Source of the DNA: Platerodrilus igneus
Lineage: Eukaryota > Arthropoda > Insecta > Coleoptera > Lycidae
Direction of reading: 5' to 3'
Length of the DNA: 64,000 nt
Assembly (NCBI GenBank): GCA_036346225.1
Contig: JARFIW010001088.1
Coordinates: 560,001 to 624,000, forward strand
Below, in pieces: positions 10,880-23,265 of this stretch. A program made the translations under genes and the position numbers. The first letter of the stretch is position 1; every line of letters begins with the position of its first letter. The notes beneath the pieces are model-generated. The model had not been told where the DNA came from. It saw only the letters and a program-made list of their open reading frames with translations, and ran no database searches.

Positions 10880-13800
10880 ATTGTTAAATAGCACCTCAAC
10901 GATAGATAGTCATCTTTTGTCAACAATGAGAAAAGATTCAGTAGCAATTGCAGCTAATCCACTTGTTAGATCGTCGGATCGATATGTAGAATATAGTAAA
11001 TTAATTTATTTTTTCTTCATCGATGAGCCACATAGTGAAATCTATTGTTCATTTTCTGTGCAGGTTTTATTTAATCAGTCGTGCAGGATGAGTCCGTTCC
11101 CAATCCATAAATGTGCCGAATCTGTTGTCAAAACAAACCATACGATATGACATCATTGTACATAGTGATACATGATACTTCACAATGTGTTTCATTAAAT
11201 ATTACAACTTCACTACTCCTGTCCTGATGACGCAACTCAATTAGGCAACAACGGTCGACAGGATGTCCTCGTGACAATGATTTGAGCTCATCGACGTATT
11301 GCCGTTAATCAATAATTTTGAGTACGTATATCTGACTCAAATTGTGTCTGATTTGAATAACAGTTTGGACTGATCGCAGTTACAACCTAGTGGACGTGAG
11401 GATGTCCTGACAATCTGATTTTGCGTAATATACAATGCACCAAGACACCCATATCGTGATCTAGATAATGTATTTTTATAATGAAACACCTGTATGTTAT
11501 TTAATATTATTCATTTCTGTCCTATGACCCCAATAGATCAAAACGTCGACAGGATTCTTGTTAGTTTTGATCACTGCCGTTACACCTTATGGTTTTCTTG
11601 ACAACATTTTATGAAAATGTGGCAACAATTTTAATAATCTATAGGAACACTGTGGCACGATTTAATATAAAATTATAATAAAAACCCTTAACCCCAAAAA
11701 TATATAAATTACTAGATACGTATTATCGACCACTATGTGGTCATTTATTCAGTAAAGAAAAAAAAAAAAATTTAGCTGTATAATTTACTATATTGTTGCT
11801 TTAAACACTAGTCGAGGATATTCTCCTCACCCGCAGGCTGGTGTTCTCAACAACAAACAAGTGAATTGTGACATTAATAACTTAAATACTACCTAATTTA
11901 TACTAATTCTAAATCTACTGAAGCGGATTACCAGTTTAATCTTGCTTTCTCATTGGTTGATGACCAATAGGAAAGCAATAGCAGATGACTCTATTGTGCC
12001 CTTGTATCGGTGTTTAAAAAGAGGATGTCCTTTTTATTCTGTTTGTTATCAATTTGAACGACAGTTAGTTGCTTTTCTTGTTACAATATACAACACGACC
12101 TTGTGCCTAATCGTTTAGTCTTTATATTTTTGTATTTTCCCATCTTGCTGTTATTAATCAGCTTCACTAGATTATTCCATTTGTCAGAAACACTTAATCT
12201 TTTGTAAGTTCTTGTTACCTATGTGTATTCTTGTTTTTGATTTATTTTCCCTCCTTTGCATACAAGTACTTTAGTTTTATTTTTGTTAATTTTCATACCG
12301 TATCTCTCTGTTAGAACTGTATCCATTTTATTAAGAGCAGCTTCTAACTCTTCCTTACTAGATGCTAATACCGCTATATCACTTGCAAATCTAAGCATAT
12401 CAATTCTTTGTCCTTGCATAGTAATTCCAAATGTCTTCCTGACATTTAACAGTATTTCATTGCCTCTTCAATGCTACAAGTTATAAAATTATATGGGTAT
12501 AGGGCACTATCCCTATCTCGGACCTTATCCTAATGTTTACTTCATACGTAAATTCAAATGCTCTAATTCTATTACTGCATATTTGCTCCATTGATAGCAT
12601 GTAATTCGTCTATCCTTATAACTTATTACAATCTTTGACATTTCAACATTTTTCATTTTGCATTTCAATGCTTTATCATATATATATATATATATAAATA
12701 CTATAATCATAATCCATATAAATACATTAAAATAGATAATAGTTAGCATTTTCAACATATCGCATATTACATTACTCAATTATCACTTACAGAAAGTACA
12801 TTATATATATATATATATACATACATATATATATATATATATACAAGTATAAAAATTAATAACGAGTGACTCAAATACAGCAACGAGTCATTCTGTCGAC
12901 AGTTTCGCCCTAATTAGGAGCTCATCAGAGCAGAACAGCTAGTTATAATATTTAATACAGACACATTATGAAGTACATCATCATCAGCTCACAATTCGTG
13001 TCTTTGTGTCGTTTCACCTGACATCGCAGGTTTTACCAACAGTCGGCACGGAGATCCGGCCCAACTTTGCCGACTGTTGCTAAACAAAACCACACGAAGA
13101 CACATATTGTGAGCTGGTGATACCGTACTTCTCAATGATGTCTGTATAATATTACAACTTCACTCCCTGTCCTGATGAGCCCCAAGGGCAAAACGCGTCG
13201 ACAGGATGTCCTCGTGACCGAATTTGAGTCACTTGCCGTTAATTATTTTTACTTTGACCAAATTGTTTGATTTGAATAAAGTTTGGGATGGATAGAAACC
13301 TGGGAGTTACATTTTAAAATTATTTTCGTAATATCAATGAGACACCAAACGTATCAGAAATGTATTTTTAAATGAAACACCTGTATGTTTTTATTTTCAG
13401 TTTCTGCTATCAAAAAAAGCGAGTTTTTTGTTTTGAAGCCTACACCTTATGGTTTTCGAAACATTTTATGAAAATGTGGCAACACATTTAATAATCTATT
13501 AGAACACGTGGCCAACATTAAAATATAAATCTAAATACAATTCGACCACATTAGCCAATATAGTGAAAATTTGTTACTATGTTGCACGGTATCTCTCGAC
13601 CGCAGGCTTGTTACAACAAACATGATGAAACAATAATAAATTTAGCTGATATCAATTCTACTGATGAACCAGTTTAATTTGCTTTAGTGAGACAGCAGCA
13701 GATTATTGCCTTATCAGACAGGGCTGTGTTTCAGATCAACAACAATGTGGCTTATGTTGACTATTTATTTAATCTTTAAATTTACACTAACTCTATAACT

Positions 13801-14215
13801 TAACTAATTTCTAAATTCTACTTGATCACTTGTTTTTGAACCAGTTTTAATCTTAGTTTTCATTGGTTGAATTTTACCATTATAGTTGAAACGCATTAAG
13901 CATAACTCTATTTAGGCTTTATCGTGATTTACGATGTTGATCCATTTTACTTTCTAAAAATTTATAATTGATTCAAAGAACATTTGTAAGATTGCATGGT
14001 TAAATATTATGTATATGACAGAAGACCTCAATTTACCATATTAAGAATTACAATGGTTTCTTTGATATTATAGTATATTCTCTTAGAAAGTGAACAAATA
14101 TGATCAACATCCTAAATCAAATTTGCAATCAACCACTAACGATAATTTAATATTTACAACTGTCCTTTCAATTACCTACAAAGGGTCTTATAAAATATTA
14201 AAAGTGTAATTTTGA
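10880..14215. other. Garbled copies of the flanking PLE/LINE repeats
   Basis: This stretch reproduces, in order, pieces of 8000-10870: terminal module, hammerhead pair, LINE RT fragment, (TA)n tracts and GIY-YIG. It is peppered with small insertions and deletions every 10-30 bases, for example around 11225-11270, 11705-11760 and 13500-13760. Insertions often repeat local words. The adjacent copies on both sides are clean. No reading frame survives except stretches at 12219-12419 and 14216 onward. Old age is one explanation. A low-quality assembly consensus across an inverted repeat is at least as likely. Confidence 0.6.
12195..12690 (-). pseudogene. Second LINE RT fragment
   Basis: Same fragment as 8082-8596, including FASDIAVLA with the catalytic D-to-S change. 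It is nearly identical over 12200-12430 and strongly garbled outside that. Sharing the S substitution shows that the two copies come from duplication of one damaged copy, not from two insertions. Confidence 0.75.
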
Positions 14216-14475
14216 AATTGCTTACACTGATACTAATAAAATTAAAGATTTGCTAGGTAATCCAAAAGACAAGGTGGAAAATTGCAAAAGTCGGGGATTT
14301 ATGAAATTAGTTGTGCAGGGCCAGGTGTTTTCAAAAATATATTGGTCAGACCAAGAGGAATATAACAACAAGATTTAAAGAACACATTGCTCACTTCAAA
14401 TATGGTAAATATGAAAGGTCTCAGGTCGCCAAACATATATTTGAAACCAGCCACCCCTTAAACTAGAAAATGCTA
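14216..14475 (+). pseudogene. Third PLE GIY-YIG fragment
   Basis: Matches 10620-10870 almost base for base, including SGIYEISCAG and the KRNITTRFKEH block. It carries small indels near 14320 and 14450. It runs into an inverted terminal module at 14495, the natural 3' end of a PLE. Confidence 0.7.
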
Positions 14476-15164
14476 TGAATCAATTAAAATTGTTAAACAT
14501 AAAGGACCCTCTTAAACACCGATAAAGGGCCAATAGAGATTGCTTTGCTTTCCTATTGGTCATCAACCAATGAGAAAGCAAGATTAAACTGGTTCCGCTT
14601 CAGTAGATTTAGAATTAGTATAAATTAGGTAGATTTAAGTTATAATGTCACACCACTTGTTTGTTGTTGAGAACACCAGCCTGCGGGTGAGGAGAATATC
14701 CTCGATAGTGTTTAAAGCAACAATATAGTAAATTATACAGCTAAATTTTTTTTTTTTCTTCATTGATGATGACCACATAGTGGTCGAAATACGTATCTAG
14801 TAATTTATATTTTTGGGGTTAAGGGTTTTATTTAATTTTATTTAAATCGTGCCACAGTGTTCCTATAGATTATTAAAATTGTTGCCACATTTTCATAAAA
14901 TGTTTGAAAACCATAAGGTGTAGGCTTCAAAACCTAACAAACTCGCTTTTATTTTGATAGCAGAAACTGAAAATAAAATAACATACAGGTGTTTCATTTA
15001 AAAATACATTTCTGATACGTTTGGGTGTCTTGGGCACCTTGTATATTACGAAAATAATTTTAAAATGTAACTCCACTAGGTTTCTATCCATCCCAAACTT
15101 TATTCAAATCAAACAATTTAGTCAAAGTAAAATAATACGGAGTGACTCAAATTCAGTCACGAGA

Positions 15165-15212
15165 CATCCTGTCGACGCGTTTGCCATTGGGGCTCATCAG
15201 GACAGGAGTAGT
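15165..15212 (-). ncRNA. Hammerhead motif, degraded
   Basis: Minus strand: CCTGTC, CTGATGA, GCCCCAATGGC, AAACGCGTC, GACAGG. Stem I is intact but stem II is shortened by a small deletion compared with 9221-9270. It is probably inactive. Confidence 0.5.
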
Positions 15213-15430
15213 GATTAATACAGAACATTATGAAGTAGGTTCACCAGCTCACAATATGTGCTCGTGGTTTTGTTTTAGCAACAGTCGGCAAAGGATTGGG
15301 CCGGATCTCCTCCGTGCCGACTGTTGGTAAAACCTGCGATGTCAGGTGAAACGACACAAAGACACGAATTGTGAGCTAGATGATGATGTACTTCCCATAA
15401 TGTGTCTGTATTAAATATTATAACTTAGCT

Positions 15431-15480
15431 GTTCCTGCTCTGATGAGCCCTAATTAGGGCGAAACTCGTCGACAGAATGC
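15431..15480 (+). ncRNA. Hammerhead ribozyme motif
   Basis: CTGATGA at ~15440, stem II GCCC-TAATTA-GGGC, GAAA, CTCGTC, then GACAG. All conserved core positions are intact and stem III is minimal. It is the inverted partner of 8933-8977. In PLEs such ribozymes sit in the terminal repeats and are thought to process the RNA. Activity here is untested. Confidence 0.7.
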
Positions 15481-15526
15481 ACTCGTTGCTGTATTTGAGT
15501 CACTCGTTATTAATTCTTTTTTACTT

Positions 15527-15529
<3 letters not shown>

Positions 15530-15578
<49 letters not shown>

Positions 15579-15776
15579 TTTCTTTTAAATTGGTAACTTG
15601 AAGTTGATAGTTTAAAATGTAACTGTTTCTATTTGTAATGTGTTTGGTTATGATTAAGGTTTTAAATAAACCGAAACGTAAACAATAAATGCAGATGGAT
15701 TTTTAATATTTACGTATCAATTGAAGGAAATATCCCAAAAAATAAATACATCATTTTGACATTTTATATATATATA

Positions 15777-15820
<44 letters not shown>
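15530..15820. repeat. (TA)n tracts bordering the Gypsy insertion
   Basis: (TA)n at 15530-15574 and 15765-15820 with the same 190-bp spacer as 8651-8839. The second tract runs directly into the Gypsy 5' LTR. Confidence 0.85.
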
Positions 15821-15828
<8 letters not shown>

Positions 15829-17749
15829 GTTTTAAAGGGTTAAAAGTAAATATAAACAAAGTAATTTCAAACACCCTGTATAAAGGAAACAACCAAAATT
15901 TACTTGCGAAATTTACTGCAGTTAGTTTATTTTTAAGTAACAGGTATTAACAAAATTTTACTTAAAATAATGAATAAAATTTAGTAGGTTTGCAAAAGAA
16001 ATAAAATGTTGGAAGCCAATGCCATTAATTTATTAATTTAATAGAATTTAATAGAACGGTTATTTACGTATAATATGCATAAAAGAGTGTAAAAATCAAT
16101 AATACCAAGGTGACACGCGTTGCTAACAAACAAATATATCCGTGGGGGTTGAAATACGTGAAAAATCCAACTCGTAGAAGTGTTATTTAAAACGCTCGTT
16201 AAGATTAAACACCTGTAGAATTTTAAATGTCAAGTTCCAATTATTTTTCTAGATAAAGCTACAAGTTTCAAAGAATATTGGGAAGCCGACGCATGTGTTC
16301 GCAGTAAATACCAACGAGGAGTGATTTAAAGCACGTAACAGTCCACGTGGGGTTAGATAGCAGATGGTCAGGAATATCGATTTTCTACCACTCACACCAG
16401 GTTAGAAAGAGACGTAGAAAAAGCATAAGCAAAAGACAGTGTGAGATAGGCGGGACTTGTAGGACGTCAGTGAATATACGATTGGGTCGATATTGTTAGT
16501 TGGACGCGACACAAATACGAGCATAGCGTATAGTAATTTTCAGAAAAATATCGTAAGGACGTGCTGAAATTCGTAGACTTAGAAATCGGTTGAGCAAAAT
16601 TTCAAGAACGTGTTGTTGTAGATGGGGATTTTGGACGAAAGGCGGCCAGGAGGTGGCGGCCTAAGTTCTATAAAAGCTTTTTGAAAACATGGTGAAAGCC
16701 CTTAATATTTCGATCGCGTCCGACGACGTATGCATGTTTTCACGAGTTGTAAGTAGAATAAAATTATTTTAATTATATTGCATGGTGAATTGCTCATAAT
16801 TTGTACGCGGTTTGTGTGCCGAGATTGCAATTTTAATTGAGGTATCACCTATAAATTTTTTAACAAGCTTGTGTCGAGACGTTAAGTAACGTGGATTAAA
16901 GTAAATAATTGTGAAAGACGTAGAATTAATTTGGATTTGAAAATTGGAGACAACGTGAAGGCAGCGCTAGCAACCCCCTTACATGGGGTTCTTCTACTAA
17001 TAGCCAGAAGCGGCCTCCAAACCAGAGAAAAAAAAACCAGAGATTATTTTGTGTATTGAACATAATACATATAACTAACTTTATTATGGTATTTAAATAG
17101 AAATCTGAAGGTGTATATAAAGCGTATTAACGTTCCATCAGGAAGTTACAATTTGTAAAGAGTACATGAGTGTTTTTTTTGTTTGTTATAAGAGTATGCA
17201 AAGTATAAGGGCATACACTATTCATAATTAACTGGGTTATCATGAGCTCACCATACTCCAGAGTTTACTTAGATTTAAAATAAGTTAAATAAATAAGAAT
17301 GAGAAATAAAATATTATTCAAGGCCCATTTACTTCGGGTACATTCTATGTGTTTCATAATTTAAATTAAAATCCTGGACATTACAAAATAGGATTTATTG
17401 AGGTGTAACTTGATCACTGAAATGTGGATAAAATTTAATTTTATTTGTAAATAGTGAAAAATAAAAGATTGTATGTTTGGTGTATTTTGTGGTTTTATTG
17501 GGAGTGTGCGTGAATGATAGAATATGAGAGTGAATCTAAATATCCAAGAGGAGGTCCAACTGAGCTAGCCGGAAGCAGTTGAAGAAGGCAATTCAACCTA
17601 GGAAGAGAAGAAGGAACGGGTAAGAAATTATAATTTTTTTTGAGTATTTACTTTTTATTATGTGCAATTTTCGAGTTTTGAAAATTAAATAAAATTTTCG
17701 AAAATATTTTAGTTGGGGAGGCATATCCTGAGAACCACGGCAATCTTAT
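15821..17749 (+). repeat. 5' LTR
   Basis: Direct repeat of 21231-23268. It lacks about 109 bases present in the 3' LTR (22440-22560 region), which include a splice-donor-like ATTCCAGGTAACG. It starts TATAGTGGTTTTAAAGGG and carries the CACCCTGTATA motif. It ends CACGGCAATCTTATA at the first primer-binding-site unit. It does not use the usual TG...CA ends. Confidence 0.85.
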
Positions 17750-17905
17750 AGCGGCCCAACGTTGGGGCTCGAATGTTATTTTTGTTCTCTGAGCATTTAC
17801 CAGAGATCCACGGCAATCTTATGGCGCCCAACGATGGGGCTCGAATGCTTTTTGAGAAAGTACTAAATAAGAGCGAGGTCCACGGCATAAATATGGGGAC
17901 CCGAA
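17735..17905 (+). other. Triplicated LTR-end / primer-binding-site block
   Basis: Three successive units each start CCACGGCA. Unit 1 continues ATCTTATAGCGGCCCAACGT from 17741. Unit 2 carries TGGCGCCCAACGATGGGGC at 17822-17840, the best match to a tRNA-Lys-type PBS. Unit 3 (17880-17925) is diverged. The 3' LTR ends at the unit-1 position. Comparable repeated units terminate the LTRs at 6401, 7306, 25160, 29003 and 31310. The PBS assignment rests on the known retroviral and Gypsy TGGCGCCCAACG consensus. Confidence 0.7.
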
Positions 17906-18035
17906 AATGAAGCTCGAAGTCCAAGTAAAATTTTAGTAATTTTATTCCAGGAAACTGGCGATCTGAGAGAGAGAGTTTCTGTTTTTTATAAATTTAAGAA
18001 TATTGTGAGTGTGTGTGTGGGAGTGATTTGAACGT

Positions 18036-19425
18036 ATGCAGAGAAAGGAGTGGTTAAGAAGTCAAGGAGTGGAAATTGAAAGTGACGATAGTGCCTTGTG
18101 TGATAAAAATTCGAAGATGGAGGAAGCTGGAGGTAGTAGGGATCAGTCGAGGACGGAATCAGGAGAAGCTGGAAACGAGTTGATGATGAGAATGCTAGAG
18201 GAAATGAGATTAAGTAGGGAAGAATCTAACAAGAAGTTTGAGGAGATTAGAGAAATGGGGGAAGAATCAAAGAAAAGAGTGGAGCAAATGAGTGAAGAGT
18301 CGATTAAGAAATTTGAGCAAATTAGTCAAAAAATTGACAATTCGACGAAGGAATTTTCAGAATTTAAAAATAGCTTGACGGTAAAAATGGGGGAAGTTGA
18401 GAATAGGGTTGATAAAAATGAGCGCGATATTAGAAGTTTAAATCTGGAAATGGGACAATTAAGGACTGATGTAAGGATTTTCTGTGAGGACGAGATTAAT
18501 GCGAAAATGACTGAGGTAACGGACTCGTGTAAGGATCAGTTAGGTCGGGTTGAGAGAGAAGTGACCGGGATTAAGCACAATGTAGCGACTATAATGGGGG
18601 ATGGTCCAAGGTTTGTAACAGGGAATGTGTCTTTAGAGCAGCAAATGAAATTTTATGGGGATAGTAGAGTTAACCCGCAAATATTTATTAATAACGTTAG
18701 AGGTTTAATAAATAACTTATACGATGAACAGGTAAAGTTGAATGTTGTACAAGCTTTACTAAAAGACCATGCTGAAGCTTGGTATAATTTAATAGGACAA
18801 GACATTGACACTTACACGGACTTTGAGGACTGATTTTTGAAACACTATTGGAGTGACCACAGACAAGACCAGGTACGAGACGACTTAATCACAGGGAAAT
18901 TTAAGGGAAAATTTTTGGCAGTAGGGAGCAATATGCTATACGAAAGTATAGCATAGCAAAACAACTAAACCCACCACTGGCGGACCGACAGATTATAAAA
19001 TATTTGTCGCGACATTTCGAGGTTGAGGTAAGACAACACGTAGCACTACAAAACATAGTAGACAGAGAGATGTTTCTGGAGTACCTGCAGAAGTACGATG
19101 ACGTAAGCAGTGGACGACCTCCGGAACATAGGGAAAGACAGATCAACACGGTTAGATTCGACAATAGACGGGACAATTACGCTAGACGGAGGAATAATCA
19201 ATTTCAGAGACAAAATTGAGAACCGCGACGGCCATACTTTAGAAGCAACAGTTTAGGAAGGGGACCTGCACCGAGACCGGGACCTGCAAGACAAAACAGT
19301 TCACCGGACATAAAGGGGGCTGCTAATACAAACACGGAACGAGTGGAAACGCCTAGGACATACGCTGAAGTGACAGCTAGACCAGGACCTAGTAGGGAAA
19401 ACAGACCTGGACAGGATTTTTAAAG
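18036..19425 (+). pseudogene. Gypsy gag (broken)
   Basis: The ATG at 18036 opens a 265-codon frame. Residues ~45-130 form a long E/K/S-rich coiled coil. Residues ~195-265 form a capsid-like region (SLEQQMKFYGDSRVNPQIFI; ALLKDHAEAWYNLI). TGA at 18831-18833 interrupts it, and sequence beyond continues the Gag fold in frame. A frameshift near 18950 moves it to the frame of 19004-19219, which ends in an R/N-rich basic tail. TGA at 19217-19219 interrupts again before a proline-rich stretch to ~19425. No CCHC zinc knuckle is seen. Gag would form the particle and bind RNA. Two stops and a frameshift make this copy defective. Confidence 0.8.
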
Positions 19426-20510
19426 AAAGACAAACCACTAGACATCACTGTGTACAAATATGAACATCCTAGGGAATTTTTGAAAATTGAAGAAGAAATT
19501 GAGTCAGAAATTGTAGTCAAATTTTGTTTGTCCATAATTGGAATTAAAATTTTTGAGAAAAATTTAGGAGCATTATTAGATTCAGGAGCTGAAGCGAGTT
19601 TGGTATCGGAGGAATTCGTCAATGAAATTAAAAATAGAGTGTGTGACAGGATAATGCCAATAAAAAGAAGTCACCTGGTTGCGCCGAACAAAAACGATTT
19701 GCTGTTGTGAATAGTGTAGTTATTTTGAAAGTAGAGTTAGGTTTAGTAAACTGTGAACAAGAATTTATAATTGTACCTGGGTTAAAGTTTAAAGGGATAT
19801 TAGGGGTCGATTGCATGACGAAGTTAGAGGTTATAATAGATATGGAGAGAAAAATAGTTAGGATTAGGGATAGGATATTGCCCTGGAAGGCAGGTTATGA
19901 TGTCACGGAAGATGACATGGGGTTATGTATTAATAGTATAGAGGGAGATGATGAAGAAGGAAGAGAGATCGACTCAGGGGAATATAGTGAAGAAAAGTTA
20001 GATGAGGTACAAGTAGTAGTGAAAGAAAAAGCTGAACAAGTAGAGGTAGAGTCAGGTGCAGAGTTAATAGTGGATAACGAATCAGAATTAAAAGAGATAG
20101 AAGTAAAGACAGCATTATGTGACACACAGGAGGTAAATATAGCCATAAGTGAGTTAAGGGGCAAAGATAATTTTGGCAATTCGAAGTTGAAGTTGAAAGA
20201 TTTTTGTGAAATGAATATTGTACATGAATGGTCTAGAAGAGATGAAAAGTTTTGTATAGAGGGGAGATATAAAGAAGTAGTATCGTTTGGTTTGACAACA
20301 GAAAAAGAAAGTATAATACATGAGAAACAGACAAGTATAGGAAATGAAAAAGAAATATTTAAGAGTCAGAATAGTAGGGATAAGTTTATTTTATGTGAAG
20401 TAACAGGGATGATAAGTATAGAAATAGAAGAAGGAGAAATAGGGATGAAGAGTATTAGGATAGTTAGAAGAAGGACTTGGAGGATTAAGAAAAGAGTCAG
20501 ATTTAAATAA
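19411..20510 (+). pseudogene. Gypsy aspartic protease and acidic C-terminal region (frameshifted)
   Basis: The frame from ~19411 carries a retropepsin-like active site ALLDSGAEASLVS near 19565-19605. It stops at 19708-19710, and the protease continues one frame over from 19707, with the second conserved block GILGVDCMTKLEVIID near 19790-19845. One frameshift near 19705 therefore splits the domain. After the protease comes a ~200-residue glutamate- and lysine-rich region ending in a basic tail (RRRTWRIKKRVRFK). I do not recognise that region. In a complete Gypsy element the RT would follow; here the frame closes at 20508-20510. Confidence 0.75.
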
Positions 20511-21230
20511 GAAGATGAAGTTTAATGACAAAGCGATAGAGATAGGTGAATTTAATTGTAGAAGTTGAATAGTTAGAGATAGAAATAGGTGTATATAAAA
20601 AAGTAGAAGTAGAAATAGGATAAATATGGATAGGTGTATATAGAAAGTAGAGATAGGTGTATAATAGAAGAAAATTTAAATATATAGGGATAGAAATAGG
20701 TGTATATAAAAGATTAGAAGTAAGTGGTTATAGAAAATAAAACTAGATATAGGATAAATATGGGAGATAGTTAGATATAGGTATAGAATTAGGTAGGTAT
20801 AAGTAGGATAAGAATAGATAGGGATAATAGGTGAAGTTAAAAGTTATGAAGACTAAGGATAAAGAGAAAAGTACAAGAAGATGTACGTAAAGAGTCAATA
20901 AAGGACTAAAGGGTGAAATAAAAAAAAACACAATGAAATAAGAGAGTGAAGAGTTAATAATAGATAGAAATAGTTAGGTAAAAGATAGTGATAGGTGTGA
21001 ATAGGTAATTAAAAATAAAGATAGATGTAGATAGATAGAAATAAGTAGAGATAGGTGTAGAAATAGATAGAAATAGGAGGATAAGTAGTGATAGGTTGGA
21101 TAAATAGGTATAGGTAGTGTTAGATGAGTAGATAAGTGTATAGAAATAGCAGATAAGATTAAAATTAGAGTGTAGGTATTTAAATTCAGAAAAAACGGGA
21201 AAGGTTTTTCTTAGAATTGAAATAGGGGGA
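20511..21230 (+). repeat. Purine-rich degenerate repeat replacing pol
   Basis: About 700 bases built from variants of AGATAGGTGTATATAGAAAG, strongly strand-asymmetric (A and G rich), without a long plus-strand frame. It occupies the place where RT, RNase H and integrase would be. It ends in AATAGGGGGA, a plausible polypurine tract directly before the 3' LTR. Confidence 0.7.
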
Positions 21231-23265
21231 TTATATAGTGGTTTTAAAGGGTTAAAAGTAAATATAAACAAAGTAATTTCAAACACCCTGTATAAAGGAA
21301 ACAACCAAAATTTACTTGCGAAATTTACTCCAGCTAGTTCATTTTTAGTAACAGGTATTAACAAAATTTTACTTAAAATAATGAATAAAATTTAATAGGG
21401 TTGCAAAAAAATAAAATGTTAGAAGCCAATGCCATTAATTTATTAATTTAATAGAATTTAATTGAACGGTTATTTACGTATAATATGCATAAAAGCGTGT
21501 AAAAATCAATAATACCAAGGTGACACGCGTTACTAACAAACAAATATATCGGTGGGGTTGAAATACGTGAAAAATCCAACTCGTAGAAGTGTTATTTAAA
21601 ACGCTCGTTAAGATTAAACACCTGCAGAATTTTAAATGTCAAGTTCCAATTATTTTTCTAGATAAAGCTACAAGTTTTAAAGAATATTGGTAAACCGTCG
21701 CATGTGTTTGCAGTAAATACTAACGAGGGGTGATTTAAAGCACGTAACAGTCTACGTGGGGTTAGATAGCAGATGGTCAGGAATATCGATTTTCTACCAC
21801 TCACACCAGGTTAGAAAGAGACGTAGAAAACGCATAAGCAAGGGACAGCGTGAAATAGGCGGGACTTGTAGAACGTCAGTGAATATACAATTGGGTCGAT
21901 ATTGTTAGTTGGACGCGACAAAAATACGAGCATAGTGTATAGTAATTTTCAGAAAAATATCGTAACGACGTGCTGAAATTCGCGGACTTAGAAATCGGTT
22001 GAGCAAAATTTTAAGAATGTGTTGTTGTAGATGGGGATTTTGGACAAAAGGCGGCCAGGAGGTGGCGGCCTAAGTTCTATAAAAGCTTTTCGAAAACATG
22101 GTGAAAGCCCTTAATATTTCGATCGCGTCCGACGACGTATGCAAGTTATCACGAGTTGTAAGTAGAATAAAATTATTTTAATTATATTGCATGGTGAATT
22201 GCTCCTAATTTGTACGCGGTTTGTGTGCCGAGATTACAATTTTAATTAAGGTATTACCTATAAATTTTTTAACAAGCTCGTGTCGAGACGTTCAGTAACG
22301 TGGATTAAAGTAAATAATTGTGAAAGACGTAGAATTAATTTGGATTTGAAAATTGGAGACAACGTGAAGGCAGCGCTAGCAGCTCCCTTACATGGGGTTC
22401 TTCTACTAATAGCCAGAAGCGGCCTCCAAACCAGAGAAGAAAACAAATACCATCGTCCACGGAGCGGAGATCTTCTAGAAATTCCAGGTAACGCTTTAAA
22501 ATTGTGTTGTTTTAAACTATGAATAATGAGTGACGTATGAGAGTGATTTTGAAGGTATTGTGCATTATTTTGTGTATTGAACATAATACATATAACTAAC
22601 TTTATTATGGTATTTAAGTAGAAATCTGAAGGTGTATATAAAGCGTATTAACGTTCCATCAGGAAGTTACAATTTGTAAAGAGTACATGGGTGTTTTTTT
22701 TGTTTGTTATAAGAGTATGCAAAGTATAAGGGCATACACTATTCATAATTAACTGGGTTATCATGAGCTCACCATACTCCAGAGTTTACTTAGATTTAAA
22801 ATAAATTAAATAAATAAGAATGAGAAATAAAATATTATTCAAGGCCCATTTACTTCGGGCACATTCTATGTGTTTCATATTTTAAATTAAAATCCTGGAC
22901 ATTACAAAATAGGATTTATTGAGGTGTAACTTGATCACTGAAATGTGGATAAAATTTAATTTTATTTGTAAATAGTGAAAAATAAAAGATTGTATGTTTG
23001 GTGTATTTTGTGGTTTTATTGGGAGTGTGCGTGAATGATAGAATATGAGAGTGAATCTAGATATCCAAGAGGAGGTCCAACTGAGCTAGCCGGAAGCAGT
23101 TGAAGAAGGCAATTCAACCTAGGAAGAGAAGAAGGAACGGGTAAGAAATTATAATTTTTTTTGAGCATTTACTTTCTATTATGTGCAATTTTCGAGTTTT
23201 GAAAATTAAATAAAATTTTCGAATATATTTTGGTTGGGGAGGCATATCCTGAGAACCACGGCAAT

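Larger units (their letters stand above)
14495..15530 (+). mobile_element. Inverted arm of the Penelope composite
   Basis: Reverse complement of 8880-9956. It comprises the PLE terminal module (14495-14835, hammerhead-like block at 14763-14810), a ~290-bp spacer, and the hammerhead-pair terminal repeat. With 8593-10377 it makes a large inverted repeat with arms of roughly 1.6 kb. Within this arm the segment around 15190-15240 carries small deletions relative to its partner. Confidence 0.7.

Noticed and set aside
19895..20179. Minus-strand frames opposite the acidic region
   Set aside because: They are mirror frames of the E/K-rich plus-strand sequence, giving S/L-rich low-complexity peptides.
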